DNA of 35,627 bases from Streptomyces sioyaensis. GTDB lineage: Bacteria > Actinomycetota > Actinomycetes > Streptomycetales > Streptomycetaceae. Every line of letters begins with the position of its first letter. Position 1 is the first letter of the stretch. Positions 23,540 to 31,186 of the stretch are shown here, in pieces. Under the pieces are notes generated by a model. The model ran no database searches. It was given only the letters and a program-made list of their open reading frames with translations, and was not told the origin of the DNA. Made by a program: the position numbers and the translations under genes. The stretch is taken from positions 1 to 35,627 of the forward strand of contig NZ_SDIF01000068.1 in NCBI RefSeq assembly GCF_004122735.1, in the 5' to 3' direction.

Positions 23540-25660
23540 TCAGGTGTCGATGCGCGAACGGTCCAGAGTGGACGCGGAGTTGGTGATGAACTCCTTGCGG
23601 GGGGCGACTTCGTTGCCCATCAGGAGGTCGAAGGCCTTCTCGGCGGCTTCGAGATCGCTGATGTTGATGCGGCGCAGGGTACGGTGGCGCGGATCCATGG
23701 TCGTCTCGGCAAGCTGGTCGGCGTCCATTTCACCCAGGCCCTTGTAGCGCTGGATGCTGTCTTTGTAGCGGACCTTCGTGCGCTGGAGTTCGAGCAGGGT
23801 CTGGCGCAGCTCGTTGTCCGAATAGGTGTAGATGTACTTGTCCTGGCCCTTTTTGGGGTTGATCAGTTCGACGCGGTGCAGTGGCGGGACGGCCGAGAAG
23901 ACCCGGCCCTCCTCGACCATGGGTCGCATGTAGCGCTGGAAGAGGGTCAGCAACAGGCAGCGGATGTGGGCGCCGTCGACGTCCGCGTCGGCGAGGAAGA
24001 TGACCTTGCCGTAGCGGGCGGTGTCGATGTCGAAGGTCCGGCCGGACCCGGCCCCTATGACCTGGATGATGGCCCCGCACTCGGCGTTCTTGAGCATGTC
24101 CGAAACGGATGACTTCTGGACATTGAGAATCTTGCCGCGGATCGGCAGCAGCGCCTGGAATTCCGAATTCCGCGCCAGCTTCGCGGTGCCCAGCGCCGAG
24201 TCGCCCTCGACGATGAAGAGCTCGCTGCGGTCGACGTCGTCGCTGCGGCAGTCCGCGAGCTTGGCCGGCAGCGAGGACGACTCCAGCGCGGTCTTCCGCC
24301 GCTGGGCTTCCTTGTGCTGCCGGGCGGCGATGCGCGTACGGGCCGCGGCGACGACCTTCTCCAGGACGGAGCGCGCCTGCTGCTTGGCGTCCCGCTTCGT
24401 GGAGGTCAGGAACGCCTTGAGTTCCCGGCTCACCACCTGGGCGACGATCCGGGACGCGGCGGAGGTGCCGAGCACCTCCTTGGTCTGCCCCTCGAACTGC
24501 GGCTCCGCCAGTCGTACGGTCACGACCGCGGTGAGGCCCTCCATGGCGTCGTCCTTGACGACGTCGTCCTCGGCCACGCGCAGCAGCTTGCTCGACCGCA
24601 GAACCTCGTTGACGGTCTTGGTGATCGACCGCTCGAATCCGGAGACGTGGGTGCCGCCCTTGGGCGTCGCGATGATGTTGACGAACGACTTGATCGTCGA
24701 GTCGTAGCCGGTGCCCCAGCGCAGCGCGATGTCGACACCCAGCTCCCGGGTGACCTCGGTCGGCGTCATGTGGCCGCGGTCGTCGAGAACCGGGACGGTC
24801 TCCTTGAACGTGCCCTGGCCGGACAGCCGGAGCACATCGCACACGGCCTTGTCCTGCGCGAGGTACTCGCAGAATTCGCTGATGCCGCCGTCGTAGTGGA
24901 AGGTCTCCTCTGTCTTGCCGGCGCCGTCGATGCCCCGCTCGTCGCGTACGACGAGGGTCAGGCCCGGTACGAGGAAGGCCGTCTGCCGCGCGCGGGCGTA
25001 CAGCGTCTCCAGGGAGAGCTTGGCGTCCTTGAGGAAGATCTGCCGGTCGGCCCAGTAGCGCACCCGGGTGCCGGTCTTGGTCTTGGGGATCCGCTTGCCC
25101 TTGAGCAGGCCGTTGCCCGGATCGAAGGGGGCGTCGGGACCCGATTCGGTGAAGATGCCGGGTACGCCGCGCCGGAAGCTGATCGAGTGCGTCTTGCTGC
25201 TGCGGTCCACCTCGACGTCGAGCCGCGCGGACAGGGCGTTGACGACCGAGGCGCCGACGCCGTGCAGTCCGCCGGAGGCCGCGTACGAGCCGCCGCCGAA
25301 CTTGCCGCCGGCGTGCAGCTTGGTCATCACGACCTCGACGCCGCTGAGGCCGGTCTTCGGCTCGACGTCGACGGGAATACCCCGGCCGTTGTCCCTGACC
25401 TCCACCGACCCGTCGTCGTGGAGGATCACCTCGATATGGTCGCAGTAGCCGCCCAGCGCCTCATCGACGGAGTTGTCGATGATCTCCCACAGGCAGTGCA
25501 TCAGGCCACGGCTGTCCGTCGAGCCGATATACATGCCGGGACGCTTGCGGACGGCTTCGAGCCCCTCGAGGACGAGCAGATGCCGCGCGGTGTAGTTGGA
25601 ACCGTCCCGGTCTGCCCCGGTCAGCACTGCGGTGGACGGCACGGACATCTCGGCGGTCAC
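23540..25660 (-). CDS. parE: DNA topoisomerase IV subunit B
   Basis: A 706-residue ATPase subunit of topoisomerase IV. The GHKL ATPase domain has E59 and N63 (EIIDNSVDEALGG), D90 (RDNGRGIP) and the lid GGLHGVGASVVNALS. The TOPRIM domain has E485 (EGDSALG) and the metal-binding D558, D560, D562 (LADADVDGAH), with PIRGKILN between. The C-terminal zipper RYKGLGEMDADQL is intact. EGDSALG instead of GyrB-type EGDSAGG, plus parC in the window, supports ParE. GTG 25660 has GAGGAG nine bases upstream. ParE is the novobiocin-class target in topoisomerase IV. It lies 13 kb from parC on the opposite strand, so the subunits are not co-transcribed. Confidence 0.95.
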   Translation of the reverse strand: MTAEMSVPSTAVLTGADRDGSNYTARHLLVLEGLEAVRKRPGMYIGSTDSRGLMHCLWEIIDNSVDEALGGYCDHIEVILHDDGSVEVRDNGRGIPVDVEPKTGLSGVEVVMTKLHAGGKFGGGSYAASGGLHGVGASVVNALSARLDVEVDRSSKTHSISFRRGVPGIFTESGPDAPFDPGNGLLKGKRIPKTKTGTRVRYWADRQIFLKDAKLSLETLYARARQTAFLVPGLTLVVRDERGIDGAGKTEETFHYDGGISEFCEYLAQDKAVCDVLRLSGQGTFKETVPVLDDRGHMTPTEVTRELGVDIALRWGTGYDSTIKSFVNIIATPKGGTHVSGFERSITKTVNEVLRSSKLLRVAEDDVVKDDAMEGLTAVVTVRLAEPQFEGQTKEVLGTSAASRIVAQVVSRELKAFLTSTKRDAKQQARSVLEKVVAAARTRIAARQHKEAQRRKTALESSSLPAKLADCRSDDVDRSELFIVEGDSALGTAKLARNSEFQALLPIRGKILNVQKSSVSDMLKNAECGAIIQVIGAGSGRTFDIDTARYGKVIFLADADVDGAHIRCLLLTLFQRYMRPMVEEGRVFSAVPPLHRVELINPKKGQDKYIYTYSDNELRQTLLELQRTKVRYKDSIQRYKGLGEMDADQLAETTMDPRHRTLRRINISDLEAAEKAFDLLMGNEVAPRKEFITNSASTLDRSRIDT

Positions 25661-25774
25661 GCGGTTCGCTCCTCGCTGAATTTCTGGCAGCCCGCATTCC
25701 GCGGACTCGGTTGTGGCGGTGTCGCCGGTCAGAGGGTACCGAGGCCTGGTAGAGCCGATGTGACGCCACCCGTA

Positions 25775-25788
25775 AGCATGCTCATGCT
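25775..25788. promoter_or_regulatory. Inverted repeat upstream of parE
   Basis: AGCATG-CT-CATGCT is a 6-2-6 dyad about 115 bases before the parE start. Minus-strand TAGCAT (25789 to 25784) within it fits a -10 element, so the dyad may overlay a parE promoter. Confidence 0.35.
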
Positions 25789-26035
25789 AGTAGAATTTCG
25801 CTCGCATGTTCGATCCCTCGTTGGGGTGACGTCGCAGTGACGTGCACATCACGTTCCCTTCGAGGCATGAACCATTTAGGCTCCGGGCACGTCCTCATCA
25901 ACAACCGGCAAGCCAGCCGGGAGGGCAGACCCAACGACCAACGTGAATCAGACCACCAAGCAATACGGCTCATTCGCCGCCACCCGGCAGCACCCGGCCC
26001 CCTCGGAGAGTTTTTTCGAGGAAAAGGCACGAGCG

Positions 26036-26062
26036 GGAACGTTTTCGGCCTGGTTGGATGTT
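26036..26062 (+). promoter_or_regulatory. Candidate ECF (SigR-like) promoter
   Basis: GGAAC (26036-26040) is followed after 19 bases by GTT (26060-26062), close to the SigR pattern GGAAT-N18/19-GTT; it differs at one -35 base. It would drive the Cys-containing small protein at 26104. A TTGACC at 26061 could alternatively be a housekeeping -35. Confidence 0.35.
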
Positions 26063-26103
26063 GACCCTGGTACGACAGCTCGTCGAGCTAGAGAAGAGGC
26101 GAC

Positions 26104-26334
26104 GTGACTACTGTTCTGACACCCGCGAGCCCGCTGACGGCCGCTGACCGCTGCGACCGCTGCGGCGCCCAGGCATACCTGCGCGTCGTCCTGATGTCCG
26201 GCGGAGAACTGCTCTTCTGCGCCCATCACGGTCGCAAGTTCGAGCCAGAACTCAAGAAGATCGCCGCGGAAATACAGGACGAGACGGAGCGGCTCACCGC
26301 TTCTCCGGCGTCCGCGTCCGATGAGGAACGCTGA
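26104..26334 (+). CDS. Small conserved zinc-ribbon-like protein (DUF7455 type)
   Basis: A 76-residue protein with C17-x2-C20 (CDRCGAQAY) and C39-x2-H42 (FCAHHGRKF), forming a likely zinc knuckle, followed by a charged helix and a disordered acidic tail. Small proteins of this kind are conserved between parE and hrdB in streptomycetes; the DUF7455 name is from memory. The function is unknown. The GTG start at 26104 has GAAGAGG a few bases upstream. It is divergent from parE and convergent with the protease gene. Confidence 0.85.
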   Translation: MTTVLTPASPLTAADRCDRCGAQAYLRVVLMSGGELLFCAHHGRKFEPELKKIAAEIQDETERLTASPASASDEER

Positions 26335-26376
26335 CACTTCGCATCCACGACGAGCGAACAGCGGCACAGCGCCGTA

Positions 26377-26417
26377 CTGCGGGCGGCCCCCCGACACCAC
26401 CGGGAGGCCGCCCGCAG
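26377..26417. terminator. Bidirectional terminator between the small zinc-ribbon gene and the protease gene
   Basis: A 12-bp perfect stem (26377-26388 with 26406-26417) with a 17-base loop whose ends can pair further. It lies 42 bases after one stop and 40 bases from the other. Confidence 0.8.
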
Positions 26418-26457
26418 TTGTGCGTCCTCACGCGGGCCTGAGAGCTCTCCGCGCGGA

Positions 26458-27267
26458 TCAGCCGGCCCCGTGTGCGGACACCGCCGGGAGCAGCGCAGAG
26501 GCGCGCGTATAGACCCCTGGACTGCCCGCCTGGCCGCAGCCGGTCCCCCATGACACCAGCCCCACGAGTCGTCCCCGGACGACCAGCGGCCCACCGCTGT
26601 CCCCCTGGCAGGCGTCCCTGCCGCCGGTCGGCTCCCCTGCGCACAGCATCGACTGCGCACGGTACCTACCGTCGGCATTGCCCGGGTAGGCCCGCGCACA
26701 GACCGCATCGGGCAGCACATTGACGTGCGCCGCCCGCAGCTGTGACGCATAGCTGCCCCCGCCCGTGGTGTCCCCCCAGCCGTAGACCGTGGCCGCGTTC
26801 CCCGGGCGGTAGGCGCTGTCGTGCCGTCCCGCTATCGGGATGGGCCGGTTCGGAACCGGCCTGGCCAGCGTGAGGACGGCCATGTCACCGTCGTTCGTCC
26901 AAGTGTTGTAGCCGGGGTTGACCCAGACCTTCGCGGGCTTGAGCTCCTGGCCCCCGCCACCGGTGAGGTTGTCGCGTCCGACGACGATCCTCAGGTCCCG
27001 CACCTGCCGCCAGGAGACGCCCAGCACCTCTCTGCTAAGGCAGTGCGCCGCTGTGACCACCGTTGAGTGCCCGACGAGCACGCCGCCGCAGAACTGGCCG
27101 GAGCGCTGGGCCCCGAAGCGCCCATGAGAGGCCAGCGCCACCGCCCAGGGACTGTGCGACAACGGTGCGGGTCTGCCACCGATCACCACCCCGTCCGCGG
27201 CCGCCGACGCCGGCAGGGCGAGGACCAGCGCGAGGGCCGCAAGGGCAGCGTGGGCGGTCGGACGCAT
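26458..27267 (-). CDS. Secreted trypsin-like serine protease (S1 family)
   Basis: A 269-residue exported protease. A signal peptide (1-25, ending ASAAA-DG) precedes the chymotrypsin fold. The catalytic triad is H75 (TAAHC), D128 (DGDMAVL) and S224 (GDSGGP). D218, six residues before the Ser, is the trypsin S1-pocket Asp, predicting cleavage after Arg or Lys. Three disulfides are expected: C60-C76, C190-C209 and C220-C244. The usual IVGG activation site is VVIGG, with little or no propeptide after the signal. The start ATG 27267 has AGGAG six bases upstream; frames extending to 27708 have no support. It lies between hrdB and the small zinc-ribbon gene without a functional link. Confidence 0.93.
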   Translation of the reverse strand: MRPTAHAALAALALVLALPASAAADGVVIGGRPAPLSHSPWAVALASHGRFGAQRSGQFCGGVLVGHSTVVTAAHCLSREVLGVSWRQVRDLRIVVGRDNLTGGGGQELKPAKVWVNPGYNTWTNDGDMAVLTLARPVPNRPIPIAGRHDSAYRPGNAATVYGWGDTTGGGSYASQLRAAHVNVLPDAVCARAYPGNADGRYRAQSMLCAGEPTGGRDACQGDSGGPLVVRGRLVGLVSWGTGCGQAGSPGVYTRASALLPAVSAHGAG

Positions 27268-27344
27268 ACGGACTCCTGACTCCGGGACAGTGCATGCATA
27301 CCCAGAGTGACGCCATCGATCACCCTGCGCACCCGGACATGCGT

Positions 27345-27378
27345 GAGCCCGGCCTCTCAGCGGGGAGAGACCGGGCTC
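27345..27378 (-). terminator. Terminator of hrdB
   Basis: A 14-bp stem with one mismatch (27345-27358 with 27365-27378) and a 6-base loop, 26 bases downstream of the hrdB stop. Confidence 0.75.
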
Positions 27379-27403
27379 GTGGCACTGTCCGGGCGGGCCC
27401 GAA

Positions 27404-28957
27404 CTAGTCGAGGTAGTCGCGCAGCACCTGGGAGCGCGACGGGTGACGCAGCTTCGACATGGTCTTCGACTCGATCTGACGGATCCGCTCACGCGTGACG
27501 CCGTAGACCTTGCCGATCTCGTCCAGGGTCTTGGGCTGACCGTCGGTGAGACCGAAGCGCATGGAGACGACGCCGGCCTCGCGCTCGGAGAGGGTGTCGA
27601 GAACCGAGTGCAGCTGCTCCTGCAGAAGCGTGAAGCTGACCGCGTCGGCCGGGACGACCGCCTCGGAGTCCTCGATGAGGTCACCGAATTCGCTGTCGCC
27701 GTCCTCACCCAGCGGGGTGTGCAGCGAGATCGGCTCGCGGCCGTACTTCTGGACCTCGATGACCTTTTCGGGGGTCATGTCGAGTTCCTTGGCCAGCTCC
27801 TCCGGGGTGGGCTCGCGGCCCAGGTCCTGGAGCATCTGGCGCTGGACGCGCGCGAGCTTGTTGATGACCTCGACCATGTGGACGGGGATACGGATCGTAC
27901 GGGCCTGGTCGGCCATGGCGCGGGTGATGGCCTGGCGGATCCACCACGTCGCGTAGGTCGAGAACTTGTAGCCCTTGGTGTAGTCGAACTTCTCGACCGC
28001 ACGGATCAGACCGAGGTTGCCCTCCTGGATCAGGTCCAGGAAGAGCATGCCGCGGCCGGTGTACCGCTTGGCCAGGGAGACGACCAGACGGAGGTTGGCC
28101 TCCAGGAGGTGGTTCTTCGCCCGGCGGCCGTCCTCGGCGATGATCTCCAGCTCACGCTTGAGCTTCGGCGCGAGCTTGTCGGCGTTCGCCAGCTTGTCCT
28201 CGGCGAACAGGCCCGCCTCGATGCGCTTGGCGAGCTCCACTTCCTGCTCGGCGTTGAGGAGCGGGACCTTACCGATCTGCTTGAGGTAGTCCTTGACCGG
28301 GTCGGCGGTGGCGCCGGCCGCGGCGACCTGCTGCGCGGGGGCGTCGTCCTCGTCGTCGTCGGACAGGACGAAGCCGGCGTTCTCCGCGCCCTCGGCGGCC
28401 TCGGGAGCGTCGCCCTTACCGGGCGCCGGGGTCTCCTCGGTCACCTCGTCTTCGAGCAGCTCGTCGACGTCCTTCTTGGACGCGGTCTTCTTGGCGGTGG
28501 CCTTCTTGGCCGTCGTCTTCTTCGCGACGGTCTTCTTGGCGGCCGTCTTCTTCGCCGCTGCCTTCTTCGCGGGCGCGGACTCGGACTCACCGGCCGGCGG
28601 GTCCGCCACAGGGGCGGGGGTCGCGGCGGCGGTGGTCTTCTTGACCGTGGCGGCCTTCGCCGCGACGGTCTTGGTGGCGGTGCGCTTCGCCGGACTCTTC
28701 GCTGCGACGCTCTTGCGGGTGCGCTTGGGCGCCTCTGCGGCACTGACCATCAGCGTCACACCCTCCTCGTCGAGGATTTGGTTGAGGCTGCGCAGAACGT
28801 TCTTCCACTGGGTTGGCGGAATCTGGTCAGCCTCGAAGGCCCGACGCACGTCATCGCCGGCGATCTGCCCATCTGCCTTTCCCCGCTCGATGAGCGCCAT
28901 CACAGACTCGGACTCGGCGATCTCCGGCGGGAGCGTACGGGATGTGCTGGCCGACAC
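27404..28957 (-). CDS. hrdB: Principal RNA polymerase sigma factor HrdB (RpoD family)
   Basis: A 517-residue primary sigma-70 factor. Region 1.1 covers 1-70. An Ala/Lys-rich insert follows (75-165) with histone-H1-like KKTAAKKT repeats at 131-162, then an acidic stretch (166-206). Region 1.2 starts about 218 (DPVKDYLKQIG); region 2 holds the -10 recognition helix FSTYATWWIRQAITRA (332-347); region 4 holds VTRERIRQIESKTMSKLRHP (488-506) for -35 binding. The N-terminus SASTSRTLPPEIAES is that of HrdB. GTG 28957 is chosen for GAGAGG six bases upstream. It directs most vegetative transcription. A Crp-like site lies about 200 bases upstream. Confidence 0.97.
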   Translation of the reverse strand: MSASTSRTLPPEIAESESVMALIERGKADGQIAGDDVRRAFEADQIPPTQWKNVLRSLNQILDEEGVTLMVSAAEAPKRTRKSVAAKSPAKRTATKTVAAKAATVKKTTAAATPAPVADPPAGESESAPAKKAAAKKTAAKKTVAKKTTAKKATAKKTASKKDVDELLEDEVTEETPAPGKGDAPEAAEGAENAGFVLSDDDEDDAPAQQVAAAGATADPVKDYLKQIGKVPLLNAEQEVELAKRIEAGLFAEDKLANADKLAPKLKRELEIIAEDGRRAKNHLLEANLRLVVSLAKRYTGRGMLFLDLIQEGNLGLIRAVEKFDYTKGYKFSTYATWWIRQAITRAMADQARTIRIPVHMVEVINKLARVQRQMLQDLGREPTPEELAKELDMTPEKVIEVQKYGREPISLHTPLGEDGDSEFGDLIEDSEAVVPADAVSFTLLQEQLHSVLDTLSEREAGVVSMRFGLTDGQPKTLDEIGKVYGVTRERIRQIESKTMSKLRHPSRSQVLRDYLD

Positions 28958-29157
28958 GAACAACCTCTCGGAACGATGGAAACGGCTTCCGACCCCGTCC
29001 ACTGTGGATCGGAGCCGACGACCGCCGGTGGGGATGGACCGACGGCGCAGGGGCAACCGGGGAGTTGAACAGCGTCATTCACGCCGCTCTTATTCCCTCC
29101 TCGGCTATCACCTCTTAAGTCATCGCGCTTCCCTGAAGAGTGTTACGCCCAATCTGC

Positions 29158-29171
29158 GTGGCCCGAGTCAC
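29158..29171. promoter_or_regulatory. Crp-like site upstream of hrdB
   Basis: GTGGCCCGAGTCAC fits the Streptomyces Crp consensus GTG-N6-GNCAC exactly, and also on the opposite strand. It is about 200 bases before the hrdB start. A short degenerate motif can occur by chance. Confidence 0.35.
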
Positions 29172-29224
29172 ACCCCATAACGACCCATTCCCAGTCATAT
29201 GACATGCAACCCTCCCGAGACCTG

Positions 29225-29258
29225 TCGCCGGATCCGGTCGACGACCCGGATCCGGCGA
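29225..29258. terminator. Hairpin between whiH and hrdB, distal
   Basis: A perfect 13-bp stem (29225-29237 with 29246-29258) with an 8-base loop about 100 bases past the whiH stop. It could be a second terminator for whiH or an insulator upstream of hrdB. Confidence 0.65.
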
Positions 29259-29283
29259 TCTTCTGCGCCTGCGCCGCGTACGG

Positions 29284-29315
29284 CGTGCCCTGCCCGGAGG
29301 GGCGTGCAGGGCACG
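29284..29315 (-). terminator. Terminator of whiH, proximal
   Basis: A perfect 10-bp stem (29284-29293 with 29306-29315) with a 12-base loop, 47 bases past the whiH stop codon. Confidence 0.7.
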
Positions 29316-29361
29316 GAAGCCACGCGGCGCCCACCGTCCGTACGCCGTCGGGTACGGGCCT

Positions 29362-30309
29362 TCAGTGCTCGCGGGGCGCGGGGACGACGTGATCGACGGG
29401 CGTCCCGGAGCCCTGTCCGGCGACCTCGCCATGGGCGGCGAGGAGCTGGCGCATCGCGGATTCGGCCGCCGTGGCGTCGCCGGAGCCGATGGCGTCGACG
29501 ACCCGCATGTGCTGTCCCACGGACGTCTCGACCGGTCGCTCGCAGCCGCCGGCGGCACCACCCGAGACGTGGAGGGCGGCGGAGACGATGCCCGAGAGGT
29601 GCTCGAGCATGCGGTTGCCGGCGAGCTGCAGCAGCAGCGAGTGGAACTCGGCGTCGGCGCGGGAGAACGTCATGGTGTCGCCCTGGGCCGCGGAGTGGCC
29701 CATGATCTCGACCATGTCGGCGAGCCGCTGCTGGATGTCCTCACGGCTGTGGCCCGCGGCGAGCCGGGCGGCGAGGGGCTCGATCGTCCAGCGCAGCTCA
29801 CAGAGCTCACGGCGCTGGTCGTCGCGTTGCGGCCCGTAGGCCCGCCACTCGATGATGTCCGGGTCGAGGAGGTTCCAGTCGCTTACCGGGCGTACCCGGG
29901 TGCCGACGTTCGGGCGGGCGCTGACGAGGCCCTTGGCCTCGAGGACTCGCAGCGACTCACGGACGACGGTGCGGGAGACCTCGAAGCGCTGGCCGATCTC
30001 CTCAGGGACGAGCGGGCGGTCGGCCCCGAGATCGCCTGAGACGATCATCTGGCCCAGCTGCTGGACGAGTTGGCCGTGCAGGCCACGTCCGCGGCTGCCG
30101 GCCGCGCGACGGCCGACCCGGCCGATGTCTGCCTCTGAGCCGTCCCAGACCTGCGAAACGCGCTCTGCACGGTCCTGGCCGGCCGCGCTGGCGGCGTTCG
30201 CGGCGTTGCCCGCGTTGGCGTAGGGGTAGCGGTCAAGCTCGCCCGGGCCTGCGAGGCCGGTGTCGCCGGGGCGAGCCGCGGTCATCATGGTGTGCGCAAG
30301 GGTACTCAC
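29362..30309 (-). CDS. whiH: Sporulation transcription factor WhiH (GntR family, FCD)
   Basis: A 315-residue regulator required in Streptomyces for normal septation of aerial hyphae. An unstructured N-terminus (1-70, Ala/Asn/Gly-rich) precedes a winged helix (75-140: GRGLHGQLVQQLGQMIVSG, VSRTVVRESLRVLEAKGLV). The FCD domain follows (165-295) with ADAEFHSLLLQLAGN and the conserved His/Asp ligand positions. The sequence and position next to hrdB match WhiH as I remember it. GTG 30309 gives MSTLAHTMM; ATG 30288 is an alternative and neither has a good ribosome site. A WhiG-like -10 lies at 30402-30408 and a 21-bp dyad at 30433-30453, fitting the reported WhiG dependence and negative autoregulation of whiH. 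Confidence 0.93.
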   Translation of the reverse strand: MSTLAHTMMTAARPGDTGLAGPGELDRYPYANAGNAANAASAAGQDRAERVSQVWDGSEADIGRVGRRAAGSRGRGLHGQLVQQLGQMIVSGDLGADRPLVPEEIGQRFEVSRTVVRESLRVLEAKGLVSARPNVGTRVRPVSDWNLLDPDIIEWRAYGPQRDDQRRELCELRWTIEPLAARLAAGHSREDIQQRLADMVEIMGHSAAQGDTMTFSRADAEFHSLLLQLAGNRMLEHLSGIVSAALHVSGGAAGGCERPVETSVGQHMRVVDAIGSGDATAAESAMRQLLAAHGEVAGQGSGTPVDHVVPAPREH

Positions 30310-30401
30310 GCATCTGTTGTCGGCGACACCCTGAACACCCTTGAGGTCTTTGGTGAAAAGCACACGAAAGGGTGATCGCCCCCCATCCCTGAATTGACGC
30401 T

Positions 30402-30408
30402 TTATCGG
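30402..30408 (-). promoter_or_regulatory. Candidate SigWhiG -10 of whiH
   Basis: Minus-strand CCGATAA matches seven of the eight bases of the WhiG -10 consensus GCCGATAA, 93 bases before the whiH start. No TAAA -35 is present at the standard spacing, so the match is partial. S. coelicolor whiH is known to be WhiG-dependent. Confidence 0.55.
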
Positions 30409-30432
30409 AAAGAAATGCGCTCTCTGCGGCGA

Positions 30433-30453
30433 GTTGTGGACAGTGGCCACAAC
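30433..30453. promoter_or_regulatory. Dyad upstream of whiH, candidate WhiH operator
   Basis: GTTGTGG-N7-CCACAAC is a perfect 7-7-7 inverted repeat centred about 35 bases upstream of the WhiG-like -10. Its TTGT/ACAA arms are of the kind bound by GntR/FCD regulators. Autoregulatory binding by WhiH is the simplest reading. Confidence 0.5.
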
Positions 30454-31186
30454 AACAGCGCACCAAAACATATGCCTTACTCGATCAGCAGCAGCAGTCG
30501 CACCGCACCGAGAGCGCATCACCACAGGCCAGAAGGGCGCGGGCAACGCCGTTGCCCCGTCTGCTGGTTGGGCCGTGAACCGCATCACGAACCGGTGCGC
30601 ATTGGTCAATTCCGAACGGGCTCTTGACGCCGCCGCCAGGGGCACGTGAGACCTCACCTCAGGCACTTCGACGGGAATTCTCCGGCAATCCCGTTACGCC
30701 GGAACTGAATACACCACCGGCCCCTCTTTTCACTCCGGCAGGACCCGACAGCCGCTTCGCTCAACTTGCCGCGACGGCAGGACATTCCATGACCCAACAG
30801 CGAAGAGGCGGACCGAAGACAGCGTCGGACCAGGGGCCGGAGAGCGCGATATCGGCCGGGACACAGGGGCCGGGACCACCGGCTACGGGCCCGACAGGGC
30901 TGGTCGCCCTCACGTCGGCGCCCCGGCCGGGCGGAGCCACACACCCATGACACCGACGGCGGGCGGGCATGGGCGGTTGGGGGCGCCGAACGGGTCCGAC
31001 GGCGGTGAGCCGGACGCCCCTTGCGGGGCATGAAGCCGGCGGTAAGCGGGCGTGGCGACGTAAGGACTCACCCGGCCAAAGTAACCGCGATATGTCCTAT
31101 TTTCTCGTAATTGCTCGACCTTGACGCTTCGCCGTGTCACCGTGGGTGAACTTCGCCCCTTCGGTGTCGCGCGCTGTCCGCGACGC
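30454..31186. other. Gene-poor region between whiH and the Nudix gene
   Basis: About 730 bases with no recognised gene. Open frames on either strand have no motif, no convincing ribosome site and strand-shadow composition. There is an AT-rich island at 31081-31120 and a GCCCC-TTGC-GGGGC hairpin at 31016-31029 nested in an outer GCCGG/CCGGC pairing. The region could hold a small RNA or long leader; nothing proves it. Confidence 0.5.

Larger units (their letters stand above)
25661..26103. other. Divergent promoter region between parE and the zinc-ribbon protein
   Basis: 443 bases without a gene. Features seen are an inverted repeat AGCATG-CT-CATGCT at 25775-25788, an AT-richer stretch around 25789-25800 that may hold the parE promoter, and at the right end an ECF-like promoter candidate (26036-26062). 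Confidence 0.55.

Noticed and set aside
25797..25815. LexA/SOS-like box near parE
   Set aside because: CGAAC is present on the minus strand but the matching GTTCG half is not at the required distance.
27443..29068. 541-codon open frame antisense to hrdB
   Set aside because: Its Leu/Gly/Arg-rich runs are the reverse reading of the Ala/Lys repeats and the sigma domains of HrdB.
30624..30950. 108-codon plus-strand frame in the whiH upstream region
   Set aside because: Pro/Gly/Thr-rich without motif or ribosome site; not supported as a gene.
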